Positions 6,702 through 15,336 of a DNA stretch of 41,765 bases are shown here, one piece after another. A program made the position numbers and the translations under genes. The stretch comes from JAJACP01 sp964350245 (GTDB lineage Bacteria; Chlamydiota; Chlamydiia; Chlamydiales; JAAKFR01), in assembly GCA_964350245.1 (NCBI GenBank), contig CAYGJC010000017.1, positions 1 through 41,765 of the forward strand, written 5' to 3'. Under the pieces are notes generated by a model. The model worked only from the letters and a program-made list of their open reading frames with translations. It searched no databases and was not told where the DNA came from. Within the stretch, counting starts at the first letter, position 1. Each line of letters opens with the position of its first letter.

Positions 6702-8397
6702 TGCGCTTGTTTCTATCCACAATCTAACCAAGTCTTTCTCGCCCGATTTTCCTCCTGCTCTTGATCAACTCACCGCCACGATTCCTCATGGAGAGATTGT
6801 GGGTCTGGTAGGACCGGATGGAGCCGGGAAAACAACGTTAATCCGTCTGATGGCAGCGCTTCTACACCCTTCTGAGGGTGCCATTGAAGTCGATGGAAGA
6901 GAGACCACTTCCGGTGCCGAATACATTCATACGGTCACCGGCTACATGCCGCAAAAATTTGGCCTCTACGAAGACTTGAGCGTCATCCAAAATCTCAACC
7001 TTTACGCAGACCTGCGTGGAGTTGTCGGCGATGAGAAAAAAGCGGTCTTTGAGAAGCTCCTTTCTTTTACCGGGCTTGAGCCGTTTCAAAAGAGGCTCTC
7101 TAGAGATCTGTCAGGGGGAATGAAACAGAAGCTGGGATTGGCGTGTGCTCTTGTGAAAAAGCCCAGGCTTCTGCTTTTAGATGAGCCAAGCGTAGGTGTA
7201 GACCCCATTTCGCGGCGGGAGCTGTGGAAAATGGTCTATGAGCTGGTTGACGAAGGGATTTCTGTTGTGTGGAGTACGGCTTATTTAGATGAAGCGGAAA
7301 AATGTAAGACAATCTTACTGCTGAATGAGGGAAAGCTTTTATACCACGGCAGTCCTAAACATTTAACCGAGCAGGTGAAAGAACGTGTTTTTCTTATCAA
7401 AGGAGAGGAGAAAAAGCGTCGGAAAGTACTAATGAACGTTCTACTACAGAAAAATGTTCTCGATGGAGTGATTCAAGGTCGGGACATTCGGGTGGTGGTG
7501 AAAAAGCCGCCGTTTCAATCTGAGAACCTAATAATAGAGAAGACAGAGCCCCGTTTTGAAGATGCTTTTATCGATATTTTGGGAGGAGGTCCGGGGGGAG
7601 GCTCAGAACTGGCTGATAACCTCGTAGCGATAGAGGGAGACAAAAAGAGTGTTGTGGAAGCGGAAGGGTTGACCAAACGGTTTGGGAGCTTTACAGCAGC
7701 TAACCAGATCAGTTTTTCGGTGAAACGCGGAGAGGTCTTTGGCTTGCTTGGGCCCAATGGGGCAGGAAAATCGACTACGTTTAAGATGCTCTGCGGCCTT
7801 TTAAGACCCACAGAGGGGAAAGCAGAAATCAATGGCTATAATCTGCAAAGAGCGCCGAGTCAAGCACGGGCGCAACTGGGCTATATGGCGCAAAAATTCT
7901 CTCTCTATGCCAACCTGACAGTCTTTCAAAATCTCGAATTTTTCTCAGGAATCTACAATTTGCGGGGAAGAAAGCAAAAGGAGATGATTGAGGAGATGAT
8001 TGAGGTGTTTGCTCTCAAAAAGTACTTGCGTACCTCGACAGAACAGCTTCCTCTGGGTTTTAAGCAACGTTTGTCTCTGGCCTGTGCGACCATGCACTCT
8101 CCGCCTCTTCTATTTTTAGATGAACCTACATCAGGTGTCGATCCCATCACACGGCGTGAGTTTTGGAATCATATCAATGGGTTGGTAGACAAGGGTGTCA
8201 CGGTGATGGTCACAACCCACTTTATGGATGAAGCGGAGTATTGCGACCGAATTGCCTTGATCTATCGAGGTAAAATGATCAATATCGATGCCCCCGATGC
8301 TCTTAAAGAGATTTGCCAGACGGCAGAAAACCCCAATCCGACACTTGAAGAGGCCTTTATCCAACTGATTGAGGAGTACGATGCACGCACGCAGTAG
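6694..8397 (+). CDS. ybhF: Double-ATPase ABC transporter subunit (YbhF-like)
   Basis: A 567-residue fusion of two complete ABC ATPase domains. Domain 1 carries GPDGAGKT, LSGGMKQK and LLLLDEPSVGVDP. Domain 2 carries GPNGAGKST, a divergent signature LPLGFKQR and LLFLDEPTSGVDP, with TTHFMDEAE as its H-loop region. Domain 1 has WSTAYLDEAE where the H-loop histidine would be, so its hydrolysis is probably weak. That asymmetry, and the PLGFKQR signature, are also seen in YbhF as I recall it. The start is GTG at 6694, overlapping the adaptor gene by 8 bases. It powers the two permeases that follow. Confidence 0.88.
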   Translation: MSDALVSIHNLTKSFSPDFPPALDQLTATIPHGEIVGLVGPDGAGKTTLIRLMAALLHPSEGAIEVDGRETTSGAEYIHTVTGYMPQKFGLYEDLSVIQNLNLYADLRGVVGDEKKAVFEKLLSFTGLEPFQKRLSRDLSGGMKQKLGLACALVKKPRLLLLDEPSVGVDPISRRELWKMVYELVDEGISVVWSTAYLDEAEKCKTILLLNEGKLLYHGSPKHLTEQVKERVFLIKGEEKKRRKVLMNVLLQKNVLDGVIQGRDIRVVVKKPPFQSENLIIEKTEPRFEDAFIDILGGGPGGGSELADNLVAIEGDKKSVVEAEGLTKRFGSFTAANQISFSVKRGEVFGLLGPNGAGKSTTFKMLCGLLRPTEGKAEINGYNLQRAPSQARAQLGYMAQKFSLYANLTVFQNLEFFSGIYNLRGRKQKEMIEEMIEVFALKKYLRTSTEQLPLGFKQRLSLACATMHSPPLLFLDEPTSGVDPITRREFWNHINGLVDKGVTVMVTTHFMDEAEYCDRIALIYRGKMINIDAPDALKEICQTAENPNPTLEEAFIQLIEEYDARTQ

Positions 8398-9505
8398 GCG
8401 GATGAAAGCGCTAATGATTAAAGAAGCCTTGCAGATTGTGCGCGATCCAAGCTCCATCTTGATCAGCATCATTCTACCTGTTCTTCTCATCTTTCTCTAT
8501 GCTTACGGCGTCTCTCTCGATTTAGATCATCTCCGCATTGGAGTTGCCCTTGAAGATACCTCTCCTGATGCAATGAGTTTTTTTCATTCGATGCGCAATT
8601 CTCCCTACTTTGATGTCAAAGTAGCTCGTGATCGCCGTGAGCTCGATAGGGATTTGGAGAAGGGAGCCATTCGGGGCATTGTGATCGTTCCTTCCTACTT
8701 TTCCCAGTTCCGCCACAGGCCTGATCAGATTGCACCGATTATGGTGATTGCGGATGGATCGGAGCCGAATACGGCCAACTTTGTGAAAAACTATGTGCGT
8801 GGTGCCTTTCAACAGTGGCTGGTTCAAGAATCCATTTCGTCTCACTTAAAAGGGCTTCCACTCATCTCCATCCAAACACGCTTTTGGTACAACGAGCAGC
8901 TAGAAAGCCGCTATTTTTTATTGCCTGGCTCGTTAGCGATTATCATGACGCTCATTGGGATTTTGTTGACAGCTCTTGTAGTTGCACGCGAGTGGGAGCG
9001 GGGCACCATGGAGGCGATGATGTCGACGCCGATTGGGATTGTCGAGCTCATCATCGGAAAGATCATCCCCTATTTTTTTCTGGGAATGTTTTCCATGGCC
9101 ATTTGCTTTTGTCTCACCGTTTATGGGTTTGGCATTCCGTTTAGAGGATCCATTCTTCTTTTGGGGCTTGTTTCGACCGCATTTTTATTCTGTGCGCTGG
9201 CGCTTGGTTTGATGATCTCTACCCTTTCAAAAAACCAACTCGTTGCCTTTCAGGTTTCTGTGATAGCCGGTTTTTTGCCCGCCTACATCCTCTCGGGCTT
9301 TCTCTTTGAAATTGCCAGCATGCCTTTTTGGATCCAAGGGTTGACCTACCTCATGCCGGCGCGCTATTTCGTGCTCTGTTTACAAACGTTGTTTTTGGTA
9401 GGCAATGTCGGCACTCTAATTTTTTGGAATATCCTTCCGATGATCGGGATCGGATTGATTTTTTTGACGATAACGGCACGTAAAACGGTGAAACGGCTCG
9501 ACTAA
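8381..9505 (+). CDS. ybhS: ABC-2 transporter permease (YbhS-like)
   Basis: A 374-residue ABC-2 permease. It has one N-terminal membrane helix, a large periplasmic domain (about 45-170), then five helices, the standard plan of YbhS/YbhR and of drug-export ABC-2 proteins. The segment VVAREWERGTMEAMMSTPI is the cytoplasmic coupling helix typical of the family. I chose ATG 8381 because GAGGAG lies 5 bases upstream, which overlaps ybhF by 17 bases. An ATG at 8402 is a weaker alternative. It should pair with the next gene as a heterodimer. Confidence 0.85.
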   Translation: MHARSRRMKALMIKEALQIVRDPSSILISIILPVLLIFLYAYGVSLDLDHLRIGVALEDTSPDAMSFFHSMRNSPYFDVKVARDRRELDRDLEKGAIRGIVIVPSYFSQFRHRPDQIAPIMVIADGSEPNTANFVKNYVRGAFQQWLVQESISSHLKGLPLISIQTRFWYNEQLESRYFLLPGSLAIIMTLIGILLTALVVAREWERGTMEAMMSTPIGIVELIIGKIIPYFFLGMFSMAICFCLTVYGFGIPFRGSILLLGLVSTAFLFCALALGLMISTLSKNQLVAFQVSVIAGFLPAYILSGFLFEIASMPFWIQGLTYLMPARYFVLCLQTLFLVGNVGTLIFWNILPMIGIGLIFLTITARKTVKRLD

Positions 9506-9507
9506 AT

Positions 9508-10617
9508 ATGGTACATCGGATCCTATCCTTAATTTTTAAAGAGCTGATCGGCGTCTGGCGCGATCCTAAAACGCGTATTTCGCTTCTTGCTCCTCCTTTA
9601 ATTCAGCTCTTTGTGTTCACGTTTGCCGCGACTTTAGATGTAAAGAATGTAGAGATTGGAATTCTCAACCGAGACAATGGTGAGCAGGGCTTTGAGCTCG
9701 TTCAACGCTTTCATGGGGCGCCCACCTTTACGCGCATTACCTATCTGCGTGGTGTCGAGGAGATCACACCCTTTTTAGATGAGCAAAAAGGAGTGATGGT
9801 GGTCTCGCTTGATCAGGAATTTTCGCGCAAGCTGGATGCCAAAAAACAGGCTGAGGTGCAACTGATTATGGATGGACGCAAATCCAATACGGCACAAATT
9901 GTAGCCGGATATGCCACCACGATCATCGATCAATTTAACGACGACTATGCAGTAAAGACCCAGGTGAAACAACAAAATGCACGTTTGATTCCACGCAACT
10001 GGTTCAATCCCAATCTACTCTATTATTGGTACAATATTCCTTCACTTGTCGCCACTCTATCAATGCTCACCTGTTTAATCGTCACCTCAATTTCTGTGGC
10101 GCGTGAAAGGGAGTTGGGAACATTTGATCAGCTGTTGGTTTCTCCTTTGATTCCATTTGAGATTTTGGTGGGAAAAATCGTGCCCGGTATTATCGTGGGA
10201 ATGCTCGAGGGGCTCCTACTTTTTGCCGCAGGTGTTTTTCTTTTTAAGGTTCCGTTTACCGGTTCTTTTCCTCTTTTTGTGATCAGTTTACTCGTGTTTA
10301 TTAGCGCCATTGGGGGGGTGGGTCTATTTTTATCTGCTCTCTGTTCCACACAGCAGCAAGCGATGCTCGGCACGTTTGTGGTGATGGTGCCTTCGGTGAT
10401 GCTTTCGGGCTTTGCCACCCCCATTGAAAATATGCCTGAGTGGCTCCAGGTGTTTACGTATGGCATTCCACTAAAATATATGTTAATGATCTCGAAAGGG
10501 ATCTTTTTAAAAGAGATGCAGGCCTCGATTGTCTTGAACAATCTATGGCCGCTTGCGTTGATTGCCTGTTGTACTCTAGCAGGGGCCGGCTGGCTATTTC
10601 GAAGGAGGTTAGAGTGA
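9508..10617 (+). CDS. ybhR: ABC-2 transporter permease (YbhR-like)
   Basis: A 369-residue permease with the same plan as its upstream neighbour: one helix, a periplasmic domain, then five helices. The coupling segment is VARERELGTFDQLLVSPL. It begins 2 bp after the YbhS-like stop. Its own stop overlaps the GTG start of the outer-membrane channel gene, so the five-gene exporter is one transcription unit. With its partner it forms the transmembrane path for a substrate that is not evident from sequence. Confidence 0.85.
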   Translation: MVHRILSLIFKELIGVWRDPKTRISLLAPPLIQLFVFTFAATLDVKNVEIGILNRDNGEQGFELVQRFHGAPTFTRITYLRGVEEITPFLDEQKGVMVVSLDQEFSRKLDAKKQAEVQLIMDGRKSNTAQIVAGYATTIIDQFNDDYAVKTQVKQQNARLIPRNWFNPNLLYYWYNIPSLVATLSMLTCLIVTSISVARERELGTFDQLLVSPLIPFEILVGKIVPGIIVGMLEGLLLFAAGVFLFKVPFTGSFPLFVISLLVFISAIGGVGLFLSALCSTQQQAMLGTFVVMVPSVMLSGFATPIENMPEWLQVFTYGIPLKYMLMISKGIFLKEMQASIVLNNLWPLALIACCTLAGAGWLFRRRLE

Positions 10618-12062
10618 AAATCGCCCCCATTTTATCTGTGGGTTTTTGTATTTTTTTGAGCAGTTGCAAGATGGGCCCAAACTATTGCCCTCCCGAGCCG
10701 TGTATACCAGAAGTATGGACGAGCGAACCGGGTTGTGTGGAAGAGGTGCCTCTCGCCTGGTGGCAAGAGTTAAACGATCCTCTTCTCAGCTACTATATCG
10801 ACCAGGCCGCCTGCTATAACAACGATGTGCTGACAGCCCAGGCCACGATCTTTCAAGCGCGCGCTTTGAGGCAAGTGTCTGCCTCTCAATTATTTCCTCA
10901 GTTAAATGGAAACCTTTTTGCCTCTAGGACCTACTTCAGTAAAAACGGTCCGCTCTTTGCCATTGGAACAGAAGAAACTACTAATACGCCCGGTTTGCCG
11001 TTTGAGCTACAAGTTCCTCAATTGCAAAACATCTTTACCTCATTAATCGATGCTTCGTGGGAGCTAGATCTGTTTGGACGGATTCGCAGAGAAGTGGAGG
11101 TCACAGAGGCTCTCACTCAGAGTGCCATTGAGCAAAAAAATGACGTTTTGATCACCGTGATTGCCGAGGTTGCACGCAACTACATCGATCTTCGGAGTGC
11201 GCAACAGCAGGGAGCTTTGCTTGAGGAAAATATTTGCCTCCTAGAGCAAGAGGCGGCGCTTGTGCGCGAACGCTTTGAAAAGGGATTAGACGACCGTCTA
11301 CAAGTGGATAACGTGGAGGCCTCTTTGGCCACTTTGAAAGCAACACTCCCACCCATTTGCGCCCAGATTTACCAATACATCTATGCAATTTCGGTTTTAA
11401 CCGGTGAGCTTCCGGAGGCACTCTTTGAGACCCTATCGCCGATTGCTCCCTTACCACAAGCTAGTGAAGAGATGATGTGCGGACTGCGTTCCGATTTAAT
11501 CCGTCGCCGCCCCGATGTGAGAGGGGCTGAGCGCAATCTTGCGGCAGCCACAGCAAGTATTGGAGTGGCGGTTGCCTCCTTTTTTCCCACCTTTGCACTG
11601 ACAGCTGATTTGGGCCTGCAGTCACTGCAATTTAGAAAGCTGTTTCAGTTGCCCAGTAATACCTGGTCACTCGGAGCCATTAGCTCTATTCCTATTTTTC
11701 AGGGAGGGAAGCTAGTGGGGAATCTGCGCTTAACTGAGGGAGCGGCTTTGGGAGTGGCCTATACGTATCAACAGACGGTTTTAAGCGCTTTGGAGGAGGC
11801 AGAGAGCGCTTTGATTACCTACACAAGAGAGAGGGAATCGGTTGATCAGCTTCAAAGAGCAGTAGAGAGGTATGCTGCTCTGGACGCTTTATCGGCTGAG
11901 CGATTTAAGAAGGGGCTTGTGAGCTTAACTGAGGTGATTGATTCAAGACGGCAGCTGAACAGCTCCCAGCAGAGCCTTTTGACCGGCGAAACAGCTGTTT
12001 TGACCGATCTTGTGGCCTTATACAAGGCTCTGGGAGGCGGCTGGGAGCTTTTTTCAGATTAA
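10614..12062 (+). CDS. Outer-membrane efflux lipoprotein (TolC/NodT family)
   Basis: A 482-residue outer-membrane factor. The start is a GTG at 10614 (GTGA overlap with the permease stop), supported by GAAGGAGG 5 bases upstream; an in-frame ATG 174 bases upstream lies deep inside the permease gene. A signal peptide ends in a lipobox LSSC. SWELDLFGRIRREVE and RSDLIRRRPDVRGAERNLAAA are family hallmarks, and two repeats of the coiled-coil barrel are visible. Adjacent to a YbhGFSR-like exporter, it would complete a channel from cytoplasm to outside. Its last 9 bases overlap the convergent azlD. Confidence 0.9.
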   Translation: MKIAPILSVGFCIFLSSCKMGPNYCPPEPCIPEVWTSEPGCVEEVPLAWWQELNDPLLSYYIDQAACYNNDVLTAQATIFQARALRQVSASQLFPQLNGNLFASRTYFSKNGPLFAIGTEETTNTPGLPFELQVPQLQNIFTSLIDASWELDLFGRIRREVEVTEALTQSAIEQKNDVLITVIAEVARNYIDLRSAQQQGALLEENICLLEQEAALVRERFEKGLDDRLQVDNVEASLATLKATLPPICAQIYQYIYAISVLTGELPEALFETLSPIAPLPQASEEMMCGLRSDLIRRRPDVRGAERNLAAATASIGVAVASFFPTFALTADLGLQSLQFRKLFQLPSNTWSLGAISSIPIFQGGKLVGNLRLTEGAALGVAYTYQQTVLSALEEAESALITYTRERESVDQLQRAVERYAALDALSAERFKKGLVSLTEVIDSRRQLNSSQQSLLTGETAVLTDLVALYKALGGGWELFSD

Positions 12063-12347
12063 AAAGCGCATCAGAAGCTGGTGGAAGAGCACGCCCAGTA
12101 ACATGCTCACCAAAATAGAACGGAAGAAAATCTGCGCAAAGATCACCACAGCCAGCCCGATCACCTCAGGCAGTCCACAAGACATGTGCTGCACATTATG
12201 CGCGACGAGTAAGAGCAAGATACAAGCCGGCAGTGTAGCCGCTAACTTATCTAAAAATGCCCACCTTTTCAACCAGTTGGAAAAAAGAAACGGAAGAATA
12301 CGAAAGCCAAATGAGACAGCTGTCATGACCGCCAATACCTTGATCAC
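12054..12347 (-). CDS. azlD: AzlD-family small subunit of branched-chain amino acid exporter
   Basis: A 97-residue membrane protein with about three to four helices. The pattern TAVSFGFRILPFLF near the N-terminus is typical of AzlD. AzlD partners AzlC to export branched-chain amino acids or their analogues. It starts with GTG, overlapping the TGA of azlC (GTGA), with AGGAGG upstream. Its 3' end overlaps the convergent outer-membrane channel gene by 9 bases. Confidence 0.85.
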   Translation of the reverse strand: MIKVLAVMTAVSFGFRILPFLFSNWLKRWAFLDKLAATLPACILLLLVAHNVQHMSCGLPEVIGLAVVIFAQIFFRSILVSMLLGVLFHQLLMRFLI

Positions 12348-13015
12348 ACCACCCTCCTTTCCTGCTTGGGTAAAAAGAGAATGGTGACCATTGCAAAACC
12401 CATTCCTGCTAGAAATAGATTGTGAGGCGCTATGATAAGCGCGAGCGCAATCGAAAGAGCAGCAATGAGAACCGGCTTCAGTTCACGCTTTTTCTGCATC
12501 TGCTCTACAGCCGCCGCTGCAAAAAAAGCAGGTAGAGCAAACTCAAGTCCCTGTGGAAGAGTAAATAAGTAATCAATACATGTCCCAATTAGCGTTCCCA
12601 AAATCCAGGATAGGTGGATGACGATGGTTAAGGCTGTGATATAACGGAGATCTTGTTTTTCCTCATAGCGAGGACCGGTGATGAGGAGGGAAAAGGGGGC
12701 GTCTACGAGGCCATGCGCTAAATAGCCCTTTAAAAGGGGGTGACAGTTTTTATACCGATCGAAAAATGCCATTCCATAGAAAACGTTGCGAAAACCCAAG
12801 GGAATAAGAGCAATGGCTAATGTAAGCAGCGATCCGCCTGCGAGAAGAATGGTTAAGGTCAGAAATTGGATCGCTCCTGAATAAACAAATAGGCTAAACA
12901 GGGGCGCCCAGTACCAAGGGTAGCCGCATTGGACAAAAAGAAGCCCGTAAACAATTCCTAGAGGAAAGTAGCATAATACGGCTGGAATAGAAGCTTTTAT
13001 GGCTGATTTAATCAT
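12344..13015 (-). CDS. azlC: AzlC-family permease, large subunit of branched-chain amino acid exporter
   Basis: A 223-residue multispan membrane protein. It shows the AzlC N-terminal pattern ASIPAVLCYFPLGIVYGLLF, followed by YSGAIQFLTLTILLAGGS and LIPLGFRNVFYGMAFF. I chose ATG 13015, which begins directly before the conserved domain. A TTG start at 13078 would add 21 residues and overlap the upstream gene. It sits 32 bp behind the ferritin-like gene on the same strand as the biotin genes, so it may be read from the same promoter. No link between AzlCD and biotin is known to me. Confidence 0.88.
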   Translation of the reverse strand: MIKSAIKASIPAVLCYFPLGIVYGLLFVQCGYPWYWAPLFSLFVYSGAIQFLTLTILLAGGSLLTLAIALIPLGFRNVFYGMAFFDRYKNCHPLLKGYLAHGLVDAPFSLLITGPRYEEKQDLRYITALTIVIHLSWILGTLIGTCIDYLFTLPQGLEFALPAFFAAAAVEQMQKKRELKPVLIAALSIALALIIAPHNLFLAGMGFAMVTILFLPKQERRVV

Positions 13016-13047
13016 ATTTGTAACAAGCCATTTTAGCTTAAAAAAAG

Positions 13048-13593
13048 CTAAAGATCTAGCGCTACTTTTTTGATCCAAGCGTAGTAAAGTTTTTCTTCCA
13101 TTTCACAAACACGCTCTTTGTAGGTGCTCTTTCCAAGCTCTTGCTCCATCTCCTCCAGATGTCCCTCTTCCTCTTTGATGATCGACATTACAGTGATTTT
13201 GGATCCCATCTCTTTCAATATTTTTTGATAGAGGGGATAAAGCTTTTGGGCCCGTTTTTCAATGGCATAGGTCACAAGAGGGTATAACTTTATTTTTGTC
13301 AGGCGGCACACCTCTAGCTCAAGGCGGTCCAAATATCTTCTTGTCAAATGGCCGCCCAGGAGATCAGAGTAGTCGGCTGGAGGCGCGCTGGTTAGTTTTC
13401 TAGTCTGTTGCTTCAGATAGTGAGCATGCCGAAACTCTTCAGCCGCGTGTTTGAGCATCTCCTGTTTGACCAGAGTCGGGTGCTCAGCTTTGGCGATTTT
13501 GCGTGCTCCTGCATTCTCCAGATAGGAGAGGGTGTTGAGCCATTTGACGTGTTTTTTGGGATTAGCGATCAAAGAGCGAAGTAATGGTTCCAT
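13048..13593 (-). CDS. Ferritin-like four-helix di-iron protein at the end of the biotin operon
   Basis: A 181-residue, almost all-helical protein. Candidate metal ligands follow the ferritin-like order: E26 (SYLENAG), E53-x-x-H56 (AEEFRHAHY), a mid-protein glutamate (E94 or E112), and E142-x-x-H145 (EEEGHLEEM). No export signal is visible. I prefer ATG 13593 because GAGAG precedes it; an ATG at 13614 (188 residues) lacks a ribosome site. It overlaps bioA by 32 bases. No bioC, bioH, bioI, bioW or bioZ is visible in this operon, so an iron enzyme here might supply the pimeloyl precursor or protect oxygen-sensitive BioB. Both ideas are inference; a rubrerythrin-like role in oxidative stress is the plain alternative. 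Confidence 0.8.
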   Translation of the reverse strand: MEPLLRSLIANPKKHVKWLNTLSYLENAGARKIAKAEHPTLVKQEMLKHAAEEFRHAHYLKQQTRKLTSAPPADYSDLLGGHLTRRYLDRLELEVCRLTKIKLYPLVTYAIEKRAQKLYPLYQKILKEMGSKITVMSIIKEEEGHLEEMEQELGKSTYKERVCEMEEKLYYAWIKKVALDL

Positions 13594-14779
13594 AAATTCT
13601 CTCAAGTTCTTCATTTGTGATACAATAAGGGGGCATAACGTAGAGGACGTTTCCTAAAGGCCTGAGTAAAATAGACTGCTCATGGAAGTGGTGAAGAAGC
13701 CTCTCTCTTTGTCCACTGAAATAGCCCTCTTCTCCTTTGAATTCGACAACAAGGATTGTGCCGAGGTGTTCAATCCGTTTTGTGGTGCGGTTTCCTGCCC
13801 ATTTTTGGCAAAATTTTTGATGGTGCTGCTCAATGCGTGTCCGCTCTTTTGAGTCGAATAGGGTGAGACTTGCATTAGCAGCGGCGCAGCAAATCGGATT
13901 AGCTGTGTAGGAGTGGCCGTGCAAAAAAGCGTGGCTCCGTTGATCTGAAAGAAAGGCGTCGTAGATGTGCTGTTGGGCTACAGTGACTCCTAAGGGAAGG
14001 GCGCCTCCTGTAATTCCCTTAGAGAGACAAATCAGATCGGGGGTCTGAGTCTTTTCACTCACAAAAAGAGGGCCGGTTCTACCAAACCCGGTCATCACCT
14101 CATCGGCAATAAGGAGCACACCCGCCTCGCGACAAATCGTCAGCAGTCTATCTAGCTCCTCTTGGGGGTAGATGTGCATCCCGCCTGCTCCTTGAATTCT
14201 CGGCTCATAAATCAAGCAGGCGCAGTCAGTATCCACCATTTTGGATGCATTTTCGGCAAAAGGATAAGGAATCGTTTCCACTTCAAATAGGTAGGGCCAA
14301 AACGGTTTATTGAATCCATTTTTGCCAGCAGCGCTCATCGCACCAAACGTATCTCCGTGGTAGCCCCCTTCAAGCGCGAGCACCCGCCGTTTAGGTTGGC
14401 TATACTGCAAGGCCATCTTGAGAGCAACCTCAACAGCTGTCGAGCCGTCATCCGAATAAAAGATTTTGGTAAACCCTTCAGGTAAAATACTTAACAAGTT
14501 TTCAGCTAGTTGAATAGCAGGTTCATGAGTATAGTCGGTAAACAGAACCTGATCCATAATGCGCGCTTGTTTGGCAATCGCCTCCGCAATGACCGGGTGT
14601 GCGTGTCCGTGCACATTCACCCACCAAGAGGAGATGGCATCGAGGTATCTCTCTCCACTTTCAGTATAGAGATAACTCCCTTTACCTCTTATAAAAGGGA
14701 GGGGGTTGGGGTCGATCTTTCTTTGCGTAAAAGGATGCCAGACGGCATTAAGGTCTCTTTGAACCGTTGTGCATACCAT
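13562..14779 (-). CDS. bioA: Adenosylmethionine-8-amino-7-oxononanoate aminotransferase
   Basis: The PLP enzyme that converts KAPA to DAPA, the third of the four steps encoded here. It has 405 residues, slightly under the usual 420-430. Visible motifs are VWHPFTQ (13-19), SSWWVNVHGHAHP (50-62), YHGDTFGAMS, D226 in IADEVMTGFGRTG, and the PLP lysine K254 in LSKGITGGALPLG. YEPRIQGAGGM replaces the more usual VEP-x-VQGAGGM. The ATG at 14779 has GGAG 9 bases upstream. Because VWHPFTQ must be included, the overlap of up to 91 bases with bioD is real rather than a start-site error. Confidence 0.95.
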   Translation of the reverse strand: MVCTTVQRDLNAVWHPFTQRKIDPNPLPFIRGKGSYLYTESGERYLDAISSWWVNVHGHAHPVIAEAIAKQARIMDQVLFTDYTHEPAIQLAENLLSILPEGFTKIFYSDDGSTAVEVALKMALQYSQPKRRVLALEGGYHGDTFGAMSAAGKNGFNKPFWPYLFEVETIPYPFAENASKMVDTDCACLIYEPRIQGAGGMHIYPQEELDRLLTICREAGVLLIADEVMTGFGRTGPLFVSEKTQTPDLICLSKGITGGALPLGVTVAQQHIYDAFLSDQRSHAFLHGHSYTANPICCAAANASLTLFDSKERTRIEQHHQKFCQKWAGNRTTKRIEHLGTILVVEFKGEEGYFSGQRERLLHHFHEQSILLRPLGNVLYVMPPYCITNEELERIYGTITSLFDR

Positions 14780-15336
14780 TCGATTCGTCTCCGGTTGAGG
14801 GTTTTTTCAGGTAAGATATGGCCTAAGCAGGGCACATGCGTGTAGGACAGAATGAACTGTTCGCTTGCTGCGTGCGGACGTCCGTTGAAAATAACACCGA
14901 GCACTTCTTGGTTGTGGGACTTTAACCAGTCAAGCGTCAGCAAGGTGTGGTTGATGCTTCCTAAGTAGTGTTTAGAGACAACAATCCAAGGGAGCTTCCA
15001 CCGTGTAAAAAGAGTGCCCAGATGATCTCCACCGTATGGCGTGAGCACGCCTCCACACCCCTCAATGACAAGGTGTTTACATTTTGGGGGGATCAGGGCT
15101 TCAGGATTAATTGTCTGATTTTCCAGTTGCGCGGCATAGTGAGGGGAGACGGGGTGTTTAAATTGATAAACGGGAGGATGGCACTGCATTCCGCTTAACC
15201 GGCGCACAGTCTGCGTGTCAGAGCCACCCGCTTCTATCGGTTTCCAGTAGTCGGCATCTAATGCTTTTGCGACAATAGATGAAGCGACTGTTTTACCGAC
15301 GTCGGTACTAATCCCGGTAATAATTAAGCCACGCAT
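14689..15336 (-). CDS. bioD: Dethiobiotin synthetase
   Basis: A 215-residue ATP-dependent carboxylase that closes the ureido ring to make dethiobiotin. The P-loop is at the very N-terminus (GLIITGISTDVGKT), then KPIEAGG and VIEGCGGVLTPYG with the Mg/ATP-binding glycine-rich loop. I chose ATG 15336, giving MRGLIITG as in other BioD proteins. The reading frame continues upstream for 48 codons, but that part lies inside bioF and lacks family similarity. It overlaps bioF by 29 bases and bioA by 91. Confidence 0.93.
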   Translation of the reverse strand: MRGLIITGISTDVGKTVASSIVAKALDADYWKPIEAGGSDTQTVRRLSGMQCHPPVYQFKHPVSPHYAAQLENQTINPEALIPPKCKHLVIEGCGGVLTPYGGDHLGTLFTRWKLPWIVVSKHYLGSINHTLLTLDWLKSHNQEVLGVIFNGRPHAASEQFILSYTHVPCLGHILPEKTLNRRRIEWYAQRFKETLMPSGILLRKERSTPTPSLL

